Source of the DNA: CAZYWA01 sp964650975 [NCBI: uncultured bacterium]
Lineage (GTDB): Bacteria; JADJOY01
Length of the DNA stretch: 5,039 nucleotides
NCBI GenBank assembly: GCA_964650975.1
Contig: CAZYWA010000565.1
Coordinates: forward strand, 1 to 5,039
Reading direction: 5' to 3'
The notes beneath the pieces were generated by a model. The model was not told the DNA's origin. It saw only the letters and a list, made by a program, of their open reading frames with translations, and ran no database searches. Of the stretch, positions 1 through 5,039 are shown piece by piece. The translations under genes were made by a program, and so were the position numbers. Every line of letters starts with the position of its first letter. Within the stretch, counting starts at the first letter, position 1.

Positions 1-96
1 CGGGGGGCGGGGGGGGCTGCGGGCGGGCCCCCCCCCCCCCAAAAACCCCGGGGGGGCACCCCCCGGGGGGGGGGGGGGGGCCCCCCCCCCCCCCCA
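1..96. other. Low-complexity G/C homopolymer runs, likely assembly artefact
   Basis: Almost every base is part of a run of G or C, with one short A-run at 41-45. Runs of 10 or more identical bases recur, and long G blocks sit directly against long C blocks. Normal mixed-composition coding sequence starts at about position 97-107. It picks up in the middle of a protein domain, so the true upstream sequence has been replaced or corrupted. Such blocks are typical of low-quality read or contig ends. I see no gene or plausible regulatory element here. Confidence 0.85.
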
Positions 97-1709
97 CCGC
101 CGAGGGTGGGGCGCTACGCGCGCAAGATCTGCAGACTCCGGGCGACCCGACCGCGTACAACGGCGCGATGCTGCGCCTCGATCCGGACACCGGCGAGGCG
201 CTCCCCAGCAACCCGCTGTTCGGCGGTGACGTGGCCGACGACGACCGCGTCATCGCCTACGGCTTCCGGAACCCGTACCGATTCACGATCCGTCCCGGCA
301 CCAGCGAGATCTGGGTGGGAGACGTCGGATGGGACGAGTGGGAAGAAATCGATCGCATCCCCGACCCCACGGCTTCACCGATCCGGAACTTCGGCTGGCC
401 CTGCTACGAAGGGCCCGATCCGCAATCGAGCTATGCCGCGGCGCACCTCACGCTGTGCGACAACCTCTACAACACGCCCGGCTCCGTGACGATGCCGATT
501 TACGCGTACAACCACAACGCGATCCCCGACCCCGACAACTGCGGCGGCGGCACCAGCGCCTCGATCACCGCGATCACGTTCCTGGAAGGCACCACGTTCG
601 CGCCCGCCTACCAGGGGCGGCTCGCGTTCGGGGATTACTCGCGCGGGTGCATCTGGATGCTGGGGAAGGATGGTACCGGTAAGCCCGATCCCAACGTGGT
701 GGACACGCTGGCGTCCGCGATCCCGGGGCCGGTCGACCTGCAGGTCGGTCCCGACGGAAACCTTTACTACGCGGACTTGCTGGGCGGCACGATCCGGCGG
801 ATTCAGTACTTCGCCGGCAACCAGCCGCCAATCGCGCGGATCGTCACCGACGCCACCGAAGGCGCCGCACCGCTCACGGTGCACTTCGACGGGACCAGCT
901 CCAGCGACGCGGACCCCGGTGACACGATCACCTACCACTGGGATCTCGACGGCGACGGCCAGCTCGACGACTCCACCTCCCCCACTCCGGTCTACGTCTA
1001 CTCGACGCCTGGAGACCCGATCGTCACGCTCCAGGTCACCGATTCTCACGGAGCGTCGGGCACCGCGACGGTCGCGATCCACGTGCCGAACACGGCGCCG
1101 GTGCCGGTCATCGACAAGCCCTCGCCCAGCCTCACCTGGAAGGTCGGCGACGAGATCCTCTTCTCCGGCCACGCGACCGACGCGCAGGACGGCACGCTGC
1201 CGGCGAGCGCCTTCCACTGGCAGATCCTGCTCCACCACTGCCCGAGCGATTGCCACATCCACTTGCTGCCGACCTTCGACGGCACCCAGGCGAGCCAGTT
1301 CGCGGCACCCGACCACGATTACCCGTCGTATCTCGAGATCGTGCTGACGGTGACCGACTCGGGCGGGCTGAGCACCAGCACCAGCGTGGTGCTGCAGCCC
1401 AAGACCGTGTCGCTCGACGTCGCGTCACAGCCCACCGGGCTCTCGCTCTCGCTCGGCTCGGAGACGGTCCAGGCGCCCTTCGATCGCACGGTGATCGTGG
1501 GCTCCAACCACTCGGTCAGCGCGGGATCGCCGCAACCGCTGGGACCCGACACGTACTTCTTCGACGTCTGGTCGGACGGAGGGGCCGAATCCCACAACCT
1601 CGTCGCGCCGGGCACGGACTTCGGGATCGCCGCGACCTTCGGGGTCAAGCTCTTCGCGGACGACTTCGAGACCGGCGATCTGTCGAAGTGGTCCGCGCAC
1701 AAGCCGTGA
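96..1709 (+). CDS. Glucose/sorbosone dehydrogenase-like beta-propeller with PKD domain, 5'-truncated
   Basis: This is probably a secreted or cell-surface protein of the glucose/sorbosone dehydrogenase (GSDH) family, whose studied members oxidise sugars with PQQ. Residues are numbered from the ATG at 168, which is internal: the frame is open upstream and family-like sequence (ALRAQDLQ) precedes it. The propeller part (to about 216) shows NGAMLRLDPDTG, GFRNPYRF with R34 in the position of the PQQ-contacting Arg of soluble glucose dehydrogenase, GDVGWDEWEEID, NFGWPCYEG, AFGDYSRGCIWML and VGPDGNLYYADLLGGTIRRI. A PKD domain follows (about 218-308) with the acidic turn DLDGDGQLDD at 259-268. Next is a second Ig-like module (about 309-412) carrying HHCPSDCHIH at 356-365, then a beta-rich tail ending LFADDFETGDLSKWSAHKP. 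The catalytic His and signal peptide would lie in the missing 5' part, so PQQ use cannot be confirmed; some GSDH-fold proteins are not enzymes. The family call is firm, the substrate unknown. Confidence 0.9.
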   Translation, partial: TAEGGALRAQDLQTPGDPTAYNGAMLRLDPDTGEALPSNPLFGGDVADDDRVIAYGFRNPYRFTIRPGTSEIWVGDVGWDEWEEIDRIPDPTASPIRNFGWPCYEGPDPQSSYAAAHLTLCDNLYNTPGSVTMPIYAYNHNAIPDPDNCGGGTSASITAITFLEGTTFAPAYQGRLAFGDYSRGCIWMLGKDGTGKPDPNVVDTLASAIPGPVDLQVGPDGNLYYADLLGGTIRRIQYFAGNQPPIARIVTDATEGAAPLTVHFDGTSSSDADPGDTITYHWDLDGDGQLDDSTSPTPVYVYSTPGDPIVTLQVTDSHGASGTATVAIHVPNTAPVPVIDKPSPSLTWKVGDEILFSGHATDAQDGTLPASAFHWQILLHHCPSDCHIHLLPTFDGTQASQFAAPDHDYPSYLEIVLTVTDSGGLSTSTSVVLQPKTVSLDVASQPTGLSLSLGSETVQAPFDRTVIVGSNHSVSAGSPQPLGPDTYFFDVWSDGGAESHNLVAPGTDFGIAATFGVKLFADDFETGDLSKWSAHKP

Positions 1710-1821
1710 GCGCCGCGGCGAATGCCCTCGAGTCGCTGCCCCGGACAGGCACCTCGACCGGATCACCGGCTCGCGACTCTAGCCTCTTCCACCTACAGCA
1801 GCGCCGATTGGGCGTCTCGGT
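1710..1821. other. Convergent intergenic gap with weak dyad
   Basis: Two converging genes end on either side of this 112-bp gap, so a bidirectional terminator would be expected. The best structure is GAGTCGC at 1730-1736 with its exact complement GCGACTC at 1773-1779. They are separated by a 36-nt loop that contains CCGG/CCGG inner pairing. There is no T-tract on either side, so an intrinsic terminator is not convincing. Rho-dependent termination is possible but cannot be read from the sequence. Confidence 0.35.
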
Positions 1822-2295
1822 TCACTGCTCCCCAAGCGCGAGTAGTGCGGCGGCCGAGACCGCATCGCAGTAGTCCCGACCTCTCGCGCGCGGCGACGGT
1901 CCACCTTGGCGGGCCGGGCGAGCGAAGCTCGCATTCAAGAATACGCGGCTGCCCACCTCGAGCGCACGGTAATCCCCATCGGGCTGCTGAAGGCCGTAGC
2001 CGAGCTCCTTCATTGCAGCAACGAGGGCATCGCACGCCCCTCGGCTGGTGCTGAACGACGCGGTCGCGCCTTCGGGAAGATCGAGGTCGATCGCGATGCT
2101 CTCGGTCGCATCTATCCCCAGAAGCCGCGCGATCTCGACGTCCCGGTCGGGTCCAGCGGTCGGAATCGTCTTCACCTCGTCCTCCGTCAGCGGATCGCCA
2201 CCATGGAAATCACCGGCTCGGCTCGTCGCGGTCGAATCGGAAACAACACCACAGGCTATCCGATCGCCCGGAAAATCGCGCAGAACACTCTTCAC
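1822..2295 (-). CDS. Hypothetical protein, 157 aa, third gene of CNBD cluster
   Basis: I do not recognise this family. The start is GTG at 2295, preceded by GAGGGG (2298-2303), which lies rather close to the start. The protein looks soluble and has no clear signal peptide or membrane segment. Its middle is acidic (PLTEDEVKTIPTAGPDRDVE, then LLGIDATESIAIDLDLPEG). It continues into a mixed helical stretch, ALVAAMKELGYGL, followed by DYRALEVGSRVFLNASF, which reads like folded alpha/beta sequence. The C-terminus, DAVSAAALLALGEQ, is Ala/Leu-rich. Third codon positions are clearly G/C-rich, unlike the Arg-rich overlapping plus-strand frames. It begins 43 nt after the stop of CNBD-2 on the same strand, so it is probably co-transcribed. 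No function is assigned. The main doubt is whether it is a real gene, because the opposite strand is also open through much of this stretch. Confidence 0.6.
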   Translation of the reverse strand: MKSVLRDFPGDRIACGVVSDSTATSRAGDFHGGDPLTEDEVKTIPTAGPDRDVEIARLLGIDATESIAIDLDLPEGATASFSTSRGACDALVAAMKELGYGLQQPDGDYRALEVGSRVFLNASFARPARQGGPSPRARGRDYCDAVSAAALLALGEQ

Positions 2296-2338
2296 CGCCC
2301 CTCACGTTCCCGCGCTCACGGACCTGAAGGGCACACGG

Positions 2339-2947
2339 TCAGTCGTCGTCCTCGTCGGGGACGACGAGCTCCATCTGCGCCAGCTCCGCGTCGCTGACGT
2401 GGAAGCCCTCGAGGGCGCCAGCGACGCGCAGGAGCTCCGACACCGTGACGTCCTGACGCGCGCGCCCCGCGGCGGGTGAAGCGATGGCTTGGCGCAAGAG
2501 CCCGTTCCCGCGGTCGAGCTGCCGCACGAGGCACTTGAGCAGCAGGCGTCGCAGCGCGGCGCCCTCGTCGCTGGCCGCTGCGAGGACCTCCCGGAAGACG
2601 TCCCGGTCGAGCGTCACCACCTCCACGCGACCGGCCGCGATGCAGCTCGCGGTGCGCGGCGTCTCGTCGATCAGTGCGGTGTGCCCGAGGACGGCGGGCG
2701 CCGGCATCGTCGTGAGATCGCACAGGCGGCCGTTGAGATCGCGCTGCCGCACCCGCACGGCGCCATGCACGAGGAAGAGCAGCGCGTCGGCAGGCGTCCC
2801 CTCCGCGACCAGCACGTCGCCGTCGTTCCGGCGCTCCCGGCGCCCACGGGCGAGCACGGTCGCGAGCGCGGGCGTGGAGCGCGGGTCGGCGATGCCATGC
2901 GCCTTGGACAGCGCCTGGGCATAGGACTCGAGCTCGGCGCGGCTCAC
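2339..2947 (-). CDS. Cyclic-nucleotide-binding-domain protein (CNBD-2), degenerate cassette
   Basis: This is a 202-aa stand-alone CNBD-fold (CRP/PKA regulatory type) protein, probably cytoplasmic. The GTG start at 2947 overlaps the TGA of the preceding gene as GTGA and has GGGAGGGGG upstream (about 5-nt spacing). The frame stays open far upstream of this GTG, but that stretch is an Arg/Gly-rich shadow of CNBD-1. An N-terminal helical lead (1-35) precedes the beta-roll (about 36-120), with NDGDVLVAEGTPADALLFLV and HGAVRVRQRD. The cassette region reads LGHTALIDETPRTASC at 87-102. The Arg that would bind the phosphate (R98) is kept, but the usual Glu of the GELAL motif is H89, so nucleotide binding may be weak, altered or lost. 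Helices follow (ALRRLLLKCLVRQLDRGNGL at 131-150), then a C-terminal helical segment ending in the acidic PDEDDD. No helix-turn-helix is seen, so it is probably not a CRP/FNR transcription factor. Partner and ligand are unknown. Confidence 0.85.
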   Translation of the reverse strand: MSRAELESYAQALSKAHGIADPRSTPALATVLARGRRERRNDGDVLVAEGTPADALLFLVHGAVRVRQRDLNGRLCDLTTMPAPAVLGHTALIDETPRTASCIAAGRVEVVTLDRDVFREVLAAASDEGAALRRLLLKCLVRQLDRGNGLLRQAIASPAAGRARQDVTVSELLRVAGALEGFHVSDAELAQMELVVPDEDDD

Positions 2948-3495
2948 GTCCCCCTCCCGACGAAGCCGCGCAGCCGCTCGCGCAACGAGGGCGCCGCCGC
3001 GGCGCGGGCCGCCGGCCGATCGGGCGCCGGCTGCGCTGCCTTCCACGCCTCGTGGAGCGCGCGCTCGGTCTCGCGGACGCGCCGCACGAGCGAACGAAGG
3101 AGATGGCGCTCGATCGCCGCCCACGCGGCGTTTCGCGTCACCACCGCGAGCAGATCGGGCGAGAGCAGGATGCAGGTCGTCGCGCGTGTAGCCGTGACGG
3201 TCGCGAGGCGCGTCCGCTCCGGCTCGACGAGTGCCAGCTCGCCGACGACCTCCCCCGGCGCGATCTTGCCGAGCACCGTCCGCCGCCCGCCCTCGCCGAC
3301 GGCCACCTCGAGCGCGCCGGCGACGACCAGCAGCGCCACGTCGGCCCGCGCCCCCTGCGCGAAGACGGGCGTGCCGGCCGCGAGCACGACCGGCGGCGCG
3401 ACCCGGCACAGGTCCTCGAGGTCCGAGCGGTCGACGTCCGCGAAGAGCGGCAGACGCGCGAGATCGGCAGCGGTGGCGCCAGCGGCATCAACCAT
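2944..3495 (-). CDS. Cyclic-nucleotide-binding-domain protein (CNBD-1), intact cassette
   Basis: This is a 183-aa CNBD-fold protein. The ATG at 3495 is chosen because GGGAGGGAGGG lies immediately upstream and because the typical CNBD opening, DLARLPLFADVDRSDLEDL (11-29), follows it. A GTG at 3579 would add 28 residues with no domain content. The beta-roll includes AAGTPVFAQGARADVALLVV and AGALEVAVGEGG. The phosphate-binding cassette is GEVVGELALVEPERTRLATV (81-100). E86 and R96 are ten residues apart, exactly like E72 and R82 of E. coli CRP, so binding of a cyclic mononucleotide is plausible. After the roll come helices (AAIERHLLRSLVRRVRETER) and a Pro/Ala-rich linker with the basic tail LRERLRGFVGRGT. 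There is no helix-turn-helix, kinase, channel or GGDEF domain. Output is therefore probably through protein interaction, perhaps with the coupled CNBD-2; that is inference. It lies 287 nt downstream of fabH on the same strand and may have its own promoter. Confidence 0.88.
   Translation of the reverse strand: MVDAAGATAADLARLPLFADVDRSDLEDLCRVAPPVVLAAGTPVFAQGARADVALLVVAGALEVAVGEGGRRTVLGKIAPGEVVGELALVEPERTRLATVTATRATTCILLSPDLLAVVTRNAAWAAIERHLLRSLVRRVRETERALHEAWKAAQPAPDRPAARAAAAPSLRERLRGFVGRGT
2948..2958 (-). promoter_or_regulatory. RBS of CNBD-2 inside CNBD-1 3' end
   Basis: The minus strand reads GGGAGGGGGAC directly before GTG, giving a GGAGG core about 5 nt from the start. It lies within the last codons of CNBD-1. 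Together with the 4-nt GTGA stop/start overlap, it supports coupled translation and fixes the CNBD-2 start at 2947. Confidence 0.7.
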
Positions 3496-3497
3496 GG

Positions 3498-3508
3498 CCC
3501 TCCCTCCC
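3498..3508 (-). promoter_or_regulatory. Strong RBS deciding CNBD-1 start
   Basis: The minus strand reads GGGAGGGAGGG, then CC, then ATG. The upstream GGAGG is 7 nt from the ATG, and the spacing favours 3495 as the start over the GTG at 3579. Confidence 0.7.
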
Positions 3509-3656
3509 GGCGATTGCGTCCCGCCGGCTCGCGCCGCCGACCTCGCCTTCGTGAGCAACGAGCGACCGGGATCGCTCACGGTCGACGGCGGCCATCGAAC
3601 CCCCGCGAGCGAAGGTCACCCCTGCTCCATCGGCCATGGTTGAGTCTCGCGGTGGA

Positions 3657-3671
3657 TTGCGTCGGGCGCAA
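3657..3671. promoter_or_regulatory. Candidate operator dyad TTGCG-N5-CGCAA
   Basis: This is a perfect 5-bp inverted repeat with a 5-bp spacer, about 162-176 nt upstream of the CNBD-1 start. The symmetry would suit a dimeric regulator, but 5-bp arms occur by chance in GC-rich DNA and no promoter is identified beside it. Confidence 0.25.
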
Positions 3672-3714
3672 CGGGGGCTCCCCTTGACCGAGCGCCCGCT
3701 CAACCTCCCCAGCG

Positions 3715-3737
3715 TGATCCGCACCCCGCGCGGATCA
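3715..3737 (-). terminator. Hairpin TGATCCGC-N7-GCGGATCA downstream of fabH
   Basis: This is a perfect 8-bp stem with a 7-nt loop, 46-68 nt past the fabH stop on the same strand. The position suits a transcript end. No U-tract follows on the minus strand (the next bases are GC-rich with a GGGGAGG run), so it is not a standard intrinsic terminator. It could instead stabilise the 3' end of the mRNA or act as an operator. Confidence 0.35.
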
Positions 3738-3782
3738 GGACCATCCTCGCCGGGCGCGGGTACGCAAGGATCGAACCCAGGG

Positions 3783-4793
3783 TCACCACCTCAGCAGGGC
3801 GCTACCGAACGTGAGGCCGGCGCCGAACACGGCGAAAAGCACGAGGTCTCCTTGCTGGATTCGCCCATCACGAACGGCCTCGTCGAGCGCGGTCGGAACG
3901 GTGGCAGCGGAGGTGTTGCCGAAACGATCGAGATTGATCACGACCTTGTCCATCGGGAAACCGAGGCGCTTGGCCACGGCTTCCACGATCCGAAGATTCG
4001 CCTGGTGGGGGACGAGCCAGTCGACGTCGGCGATCGTGACGCCGTTGGTCTCGAGCGCCAGGGCGGCGTAGTCGGCGAGGGTCTTGACCGCCACCTTGAA
4101 GATCTCGTTGCCCTTCATCTGCATCTTGTCGAGCTTCTGAGCGTGCGCCTCGGGCGTGACCTCGAGCGCCGACCCTCCCGCCTGGAGGTGAAAGAGGTCC
4201 CAGAGGTTTCCGTCGCTGCCGAGATGCGTGGAAAGAATTCTCGAAGGGGAGTCGGCCGCGCAACGCTCGAGGACCGCGGCGCCGGCGCCGTCACCGAAAA
4301 GGATGCAGGAATTGCGATCGTCCCAGTCGACGAAAGCGCTCGTGACCTCCGAGCCCACGACCAGTGCGGTGCCGACGTTTCCGCTGCGGATCTGGCTGTC
4401 GGCCTGCGAGAGCGCGAACACGAAGCCCGAGCACGCGGCGTTGAGATCCACGGCCCAAGCGCGCTTGGCGCCCAGCTTGAGCTGAAGCCAGCATCCGGTC
4501 GACGGGATGATCGTGTCCGGGGTGCACGTCGCGTACAGGATGCAGTCGAGGTCCGCGGGCTCCTTCCCGGCCATCTGCAGGGCGCGCCGCGCGGCCGTGA
4601 GCCCGAGCGAGCTGTTGACCTCGGTGGGGTCACCGCGGCGAGAGATTCGCCGCTCGACGATGCCGGTGCGATCCCGGATCCACGCATCGTTCGAATCGAT
4701 CTTCGCGCAGATCTCGTCGTTACCGACTCGGGTCTCCGGGAATGCCGAGCCGATTCCGGTGATCCTCGAAGCGTGCGACATCGGCGGGCTCAT
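3783..4793 (-). CDS. fabH: 3-oxoacyl-ACP synthase III (FabH)
   Basis: FabH condenses an acyl-CoA primer (acetyl-CoA or a branched short-chain CoA) with malonyl-ACP, starting type II fatty-acid synthesis in the cytoplasm. The 336-aa protein is complete and slightly longer than E. coli FabH (317). The thiolase-fold triad is intact: C121 in DLNAACSGF, H263 in VPHQAN and N293 in FGNTSAATVP. Other family hallmarks are the N-terminal ITGIGSAFPE, WIRDRTGIVERR (38-49), ILYATCTPD, GDGAGAAVLE and the C-terminal FGAGLTFGSALLRW. The ATG at 4793 has GGAGGGAGG six nt upstream; an in-frame ATG at codon 5 is the alternative start. No plsX, fabD, fabG or acpP is seen beside it in the window, so it may not sit in a classical fab cluster. 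A specialised primer or a secondary-metabolite role cannot be excluded, because KAS III homologues with the same triad also occur in those pathways. Confidence 0.96.
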   Translation of the reverse strand: MSPPMSHASRITGIGSAFPETRVGNDEICAKIDSNDAWIRDRTGIVERRISRRGDPTEVNSSLGLTAARRALQMAGKEPADLDCILYATCTPDTIIPSTGCWLQLKLGAKRAWAVDLNAACSGFVFALSQADSQIRSGNVGTALVVGSEVTSAFVDWDDRNSCILFGDGAGAAVLERCAADSPSRILSTHLGSDGNLWDLFHLQAGGSALEVTPEAHAQKLDKMQMKGNEIFKVAVKTLADYAALALETNGVTIADVDWLVPHQANLRIVEAVAKRLGFPMDKVVINLDRFGNTSAATVPTALDEAVRDGRIQQGDLVLFAVFGAGLTFGSALLRW

Positions 4794-4799
4794 GACGGA

Positions 4800-4808
4800 C
4801 CTCCCTCC
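4800..4808 (-). promoter_or_regulatory. RBS of fabH
   Basis: The minus strand reads GGAGGGAGG followed by six bases and then ATG at 4793. This is a strong, well-spaced ribosome site and supports the first Met over the in-frame Met four codons later. Confidence 0.75.
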
Positions 4809-4845
4809 GCACCGCCGCGCTCGGCTTCCCGCGGCGCGTCCCGTA

Positions 4846-5039
4846 CTACGTCGGCACTACGGGCAGAATCACTGGCGACGGCGGTTCGGTCGCGCAGCCG
4901 TCGGAGAGTCCCTCGGGTTTTGCCGGCGCCGCGAGCGTCGGCGGCTTCCGGAATGCGGGCGGCGAATTCAAATCGAGGAAGTCGAGGAGCGAGTTGGCCT
5001 GTGCGTCGCGGTAAGTCAGAGCTGGAAGATTCCACTTCT
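4846..5039 (-). CDS. C-terminal end of an unrecognised protein, 3' partial fragment
   Basis: The minus-strand frame entering from the right edge runs about 63 codons to a TAG at 4846-4848. It begins KWNLPALTYRDAQANSLLDF, continues LDLNSPPAFRKPP, and ends in a Pro-rich tail, SPVILPVVPT. About three quarters of its codons end in G or C, and its composition looks like real protein: a helical LTYRDAQANSLLDFLDL followed by a flexible tail. The competing frame, which ends at 4790 and overlaps fabH, is Arg-rich with a G/C third-position share nearer 55%. The gene ends 52 nt before the fabH start on the same strand, so co-transcription is possible. I assign no family; the visible part is too short. 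The start lies outside the window. Confidence 0.5.
   Translation of the reverse strand, partial: KWNLPALTYRDAQANSLLDFLDLNSPPAFRKPPTLAAPAKPEGLSDGCATEPPSPVILPVVPT

Larger units (their letters stand above)
3496..3782. other. Intergenic region between fabH and CNBD-1 with several dyads
   Basis: This 287-bp stretch separates the fabH stop from the CNBD-1 start. I see no convincing protein gene: a minus-strand frame at 3488-3724 is open, but it is Arg/Gly/Ala-rich and has no recognisable content. I could not place a confident sigma-70 promoter. The region holds a perfect 8-bp hairpin at 3715-3737, a short dyad TTGCG-N5-CGCAA at 3657-3671, a GGGG/CCCC mini-hairpin at 3673-3683, and the distant pair GGTTGAG (3638-3644) and CTCAACC (3699-3705). 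It plausibly contains the fabH transcript end and the promoter or leader of the CNBD cluster. Confidence 0.5.

Noticed and set aside
1-96. Possible G-quadruplex or structured GC element
   Set aside because: The G and C blocks could nominally form quadruplex or hairpin structures, but their position at the contig end and the abrupt break in a conserved domain point to a sequencing or assembly artefact.
375-1316. Long minus-strand open frame opposite the dehydrogenase gene
   Set aside because: Arg/Val/Gly-rich shadow caused by high GC. The plus strand has unmistakable GSDH and PKD motifs throughout.
1906-2397. Plus-strand open frame opposite the hypothetical gene
   Set aside because: Its first 40 residues look protein-like, but the rest is Arg-rich, it runs into the CNBD-2 end, and it has no clear ribosome site. 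The minus-strand gene fits the operon direction better.
2948-3409. Upstream extension of the CNBD-2 frame to a 356-aa protein
   Set aside because: The extra N-terminal stretch is low-complexity Arg/Gly/Ala and lies wholly over CNBD-1. The GTG at 2947 with its own ribosome site and stop/start overlap is the better start.
2489-3643. Long plus-strand open frame opposite the CNBD genes
   Set aside because: Arg/Ala/His-rich with no recognisable domain. It mirrors the minus-strand CNBD genes, whose domain motifs and ribosome sites are clear.
3488-3724. Small minus-strand frame in the fabH/CNBD-1 gap
   Set aside because: Starts inside the hairpin, is Arg/Gly/Ser/Ala-rich, has no recognisable content, and would overlap the CNBD-1 start by 8 bp.
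3760-3785. GGATCGAACCCAGGG, the reverse complement of a tRNA T-loop-like GGTTCGATCC
   Set aside because: The 5-bp T stem does not form with Watson-Crick pairs and no acceptor, D or anticodon arms are present. The upstream part would lie inside the fabH coding end. Treated as coincidence, not a tRNA or attachment site.

Overview
This is high-GC bacterial DNA, roughly two-thirds G+C, with strong G/C bias at third codon positions. The content does not fix a taxon. A secreted sugar-dehydrogenase-like protein with PKD domains and a terminal 'FETGDLSKWS' tail, next to FabH and stand-alone cyclic-nucleotide-binding-domain proteins, would fit an environmental lineage such as Myxococcota/Desulfobacterota-like groups, Acidobacteriota or a related candidate phylum. 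That placement is inference only. The first ~96 bases are alternating G and C homopolymer runs and look like a contig-end artefact rather than biology.

Layout: (1) positions ~96-1709, plus strand, hold the C-terminal part of a large secreted glucose/sorbosone-dehydrogenase-type beta-propeller, followed by a PKD domain, a second Ig-like module with a His/Cys cluster and a C-terminal tail. Its 5' end is lost in the artefact. (2) Positions 1710-1821 are a short convergent intergenic gap. (3) Positions 1822-3495, minus strand, form a compact cluster. It starts with a 183-aa cyclic-nucleotide-binding-domain protein (CNBD-1) that keeps the phosphate-binding-cassette Glu and Arg. A 202-aa second CNBD protein (CNBD-2) is coupled to it by a 4-nt GTGA overlap and has His in place of the cassette Glu. 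A 157-aa unrecognised acidic protein follows 43 nt downstream. Neither CNBD protein shows a DNA-binding helix-turn-helix or another effector domain. (4) Positions 3496-3782 are intergenic with several inverted repeats. (5) Positions 3783-4793, minus strand, hold a complete fabH (beta-ketoacyl-ACP synthase III) with its full Cys-His-Asn triad. (6) Positions 4846-5039, minus strand, are probably the C-terminal end of another unrecognised protein. A competing frame that overlaps the fabH start as ATGA is less likely on codon usage.

How the genes work together: FabH starts fatty-acid chains. The CNBD pair may be a small sensor or scaffold module, but nothing in the sequence links it to lipid synthesis apart from sharing a strand. 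The dehydrogenase-like gene converges on the cluster and is probably independent. The most distinctive item is the coupled intact/degenerate CNBD pair with the unknown third gene. The rest is ordinary. No tRNA, rRNA, CRISPR array or mobile element was seen.
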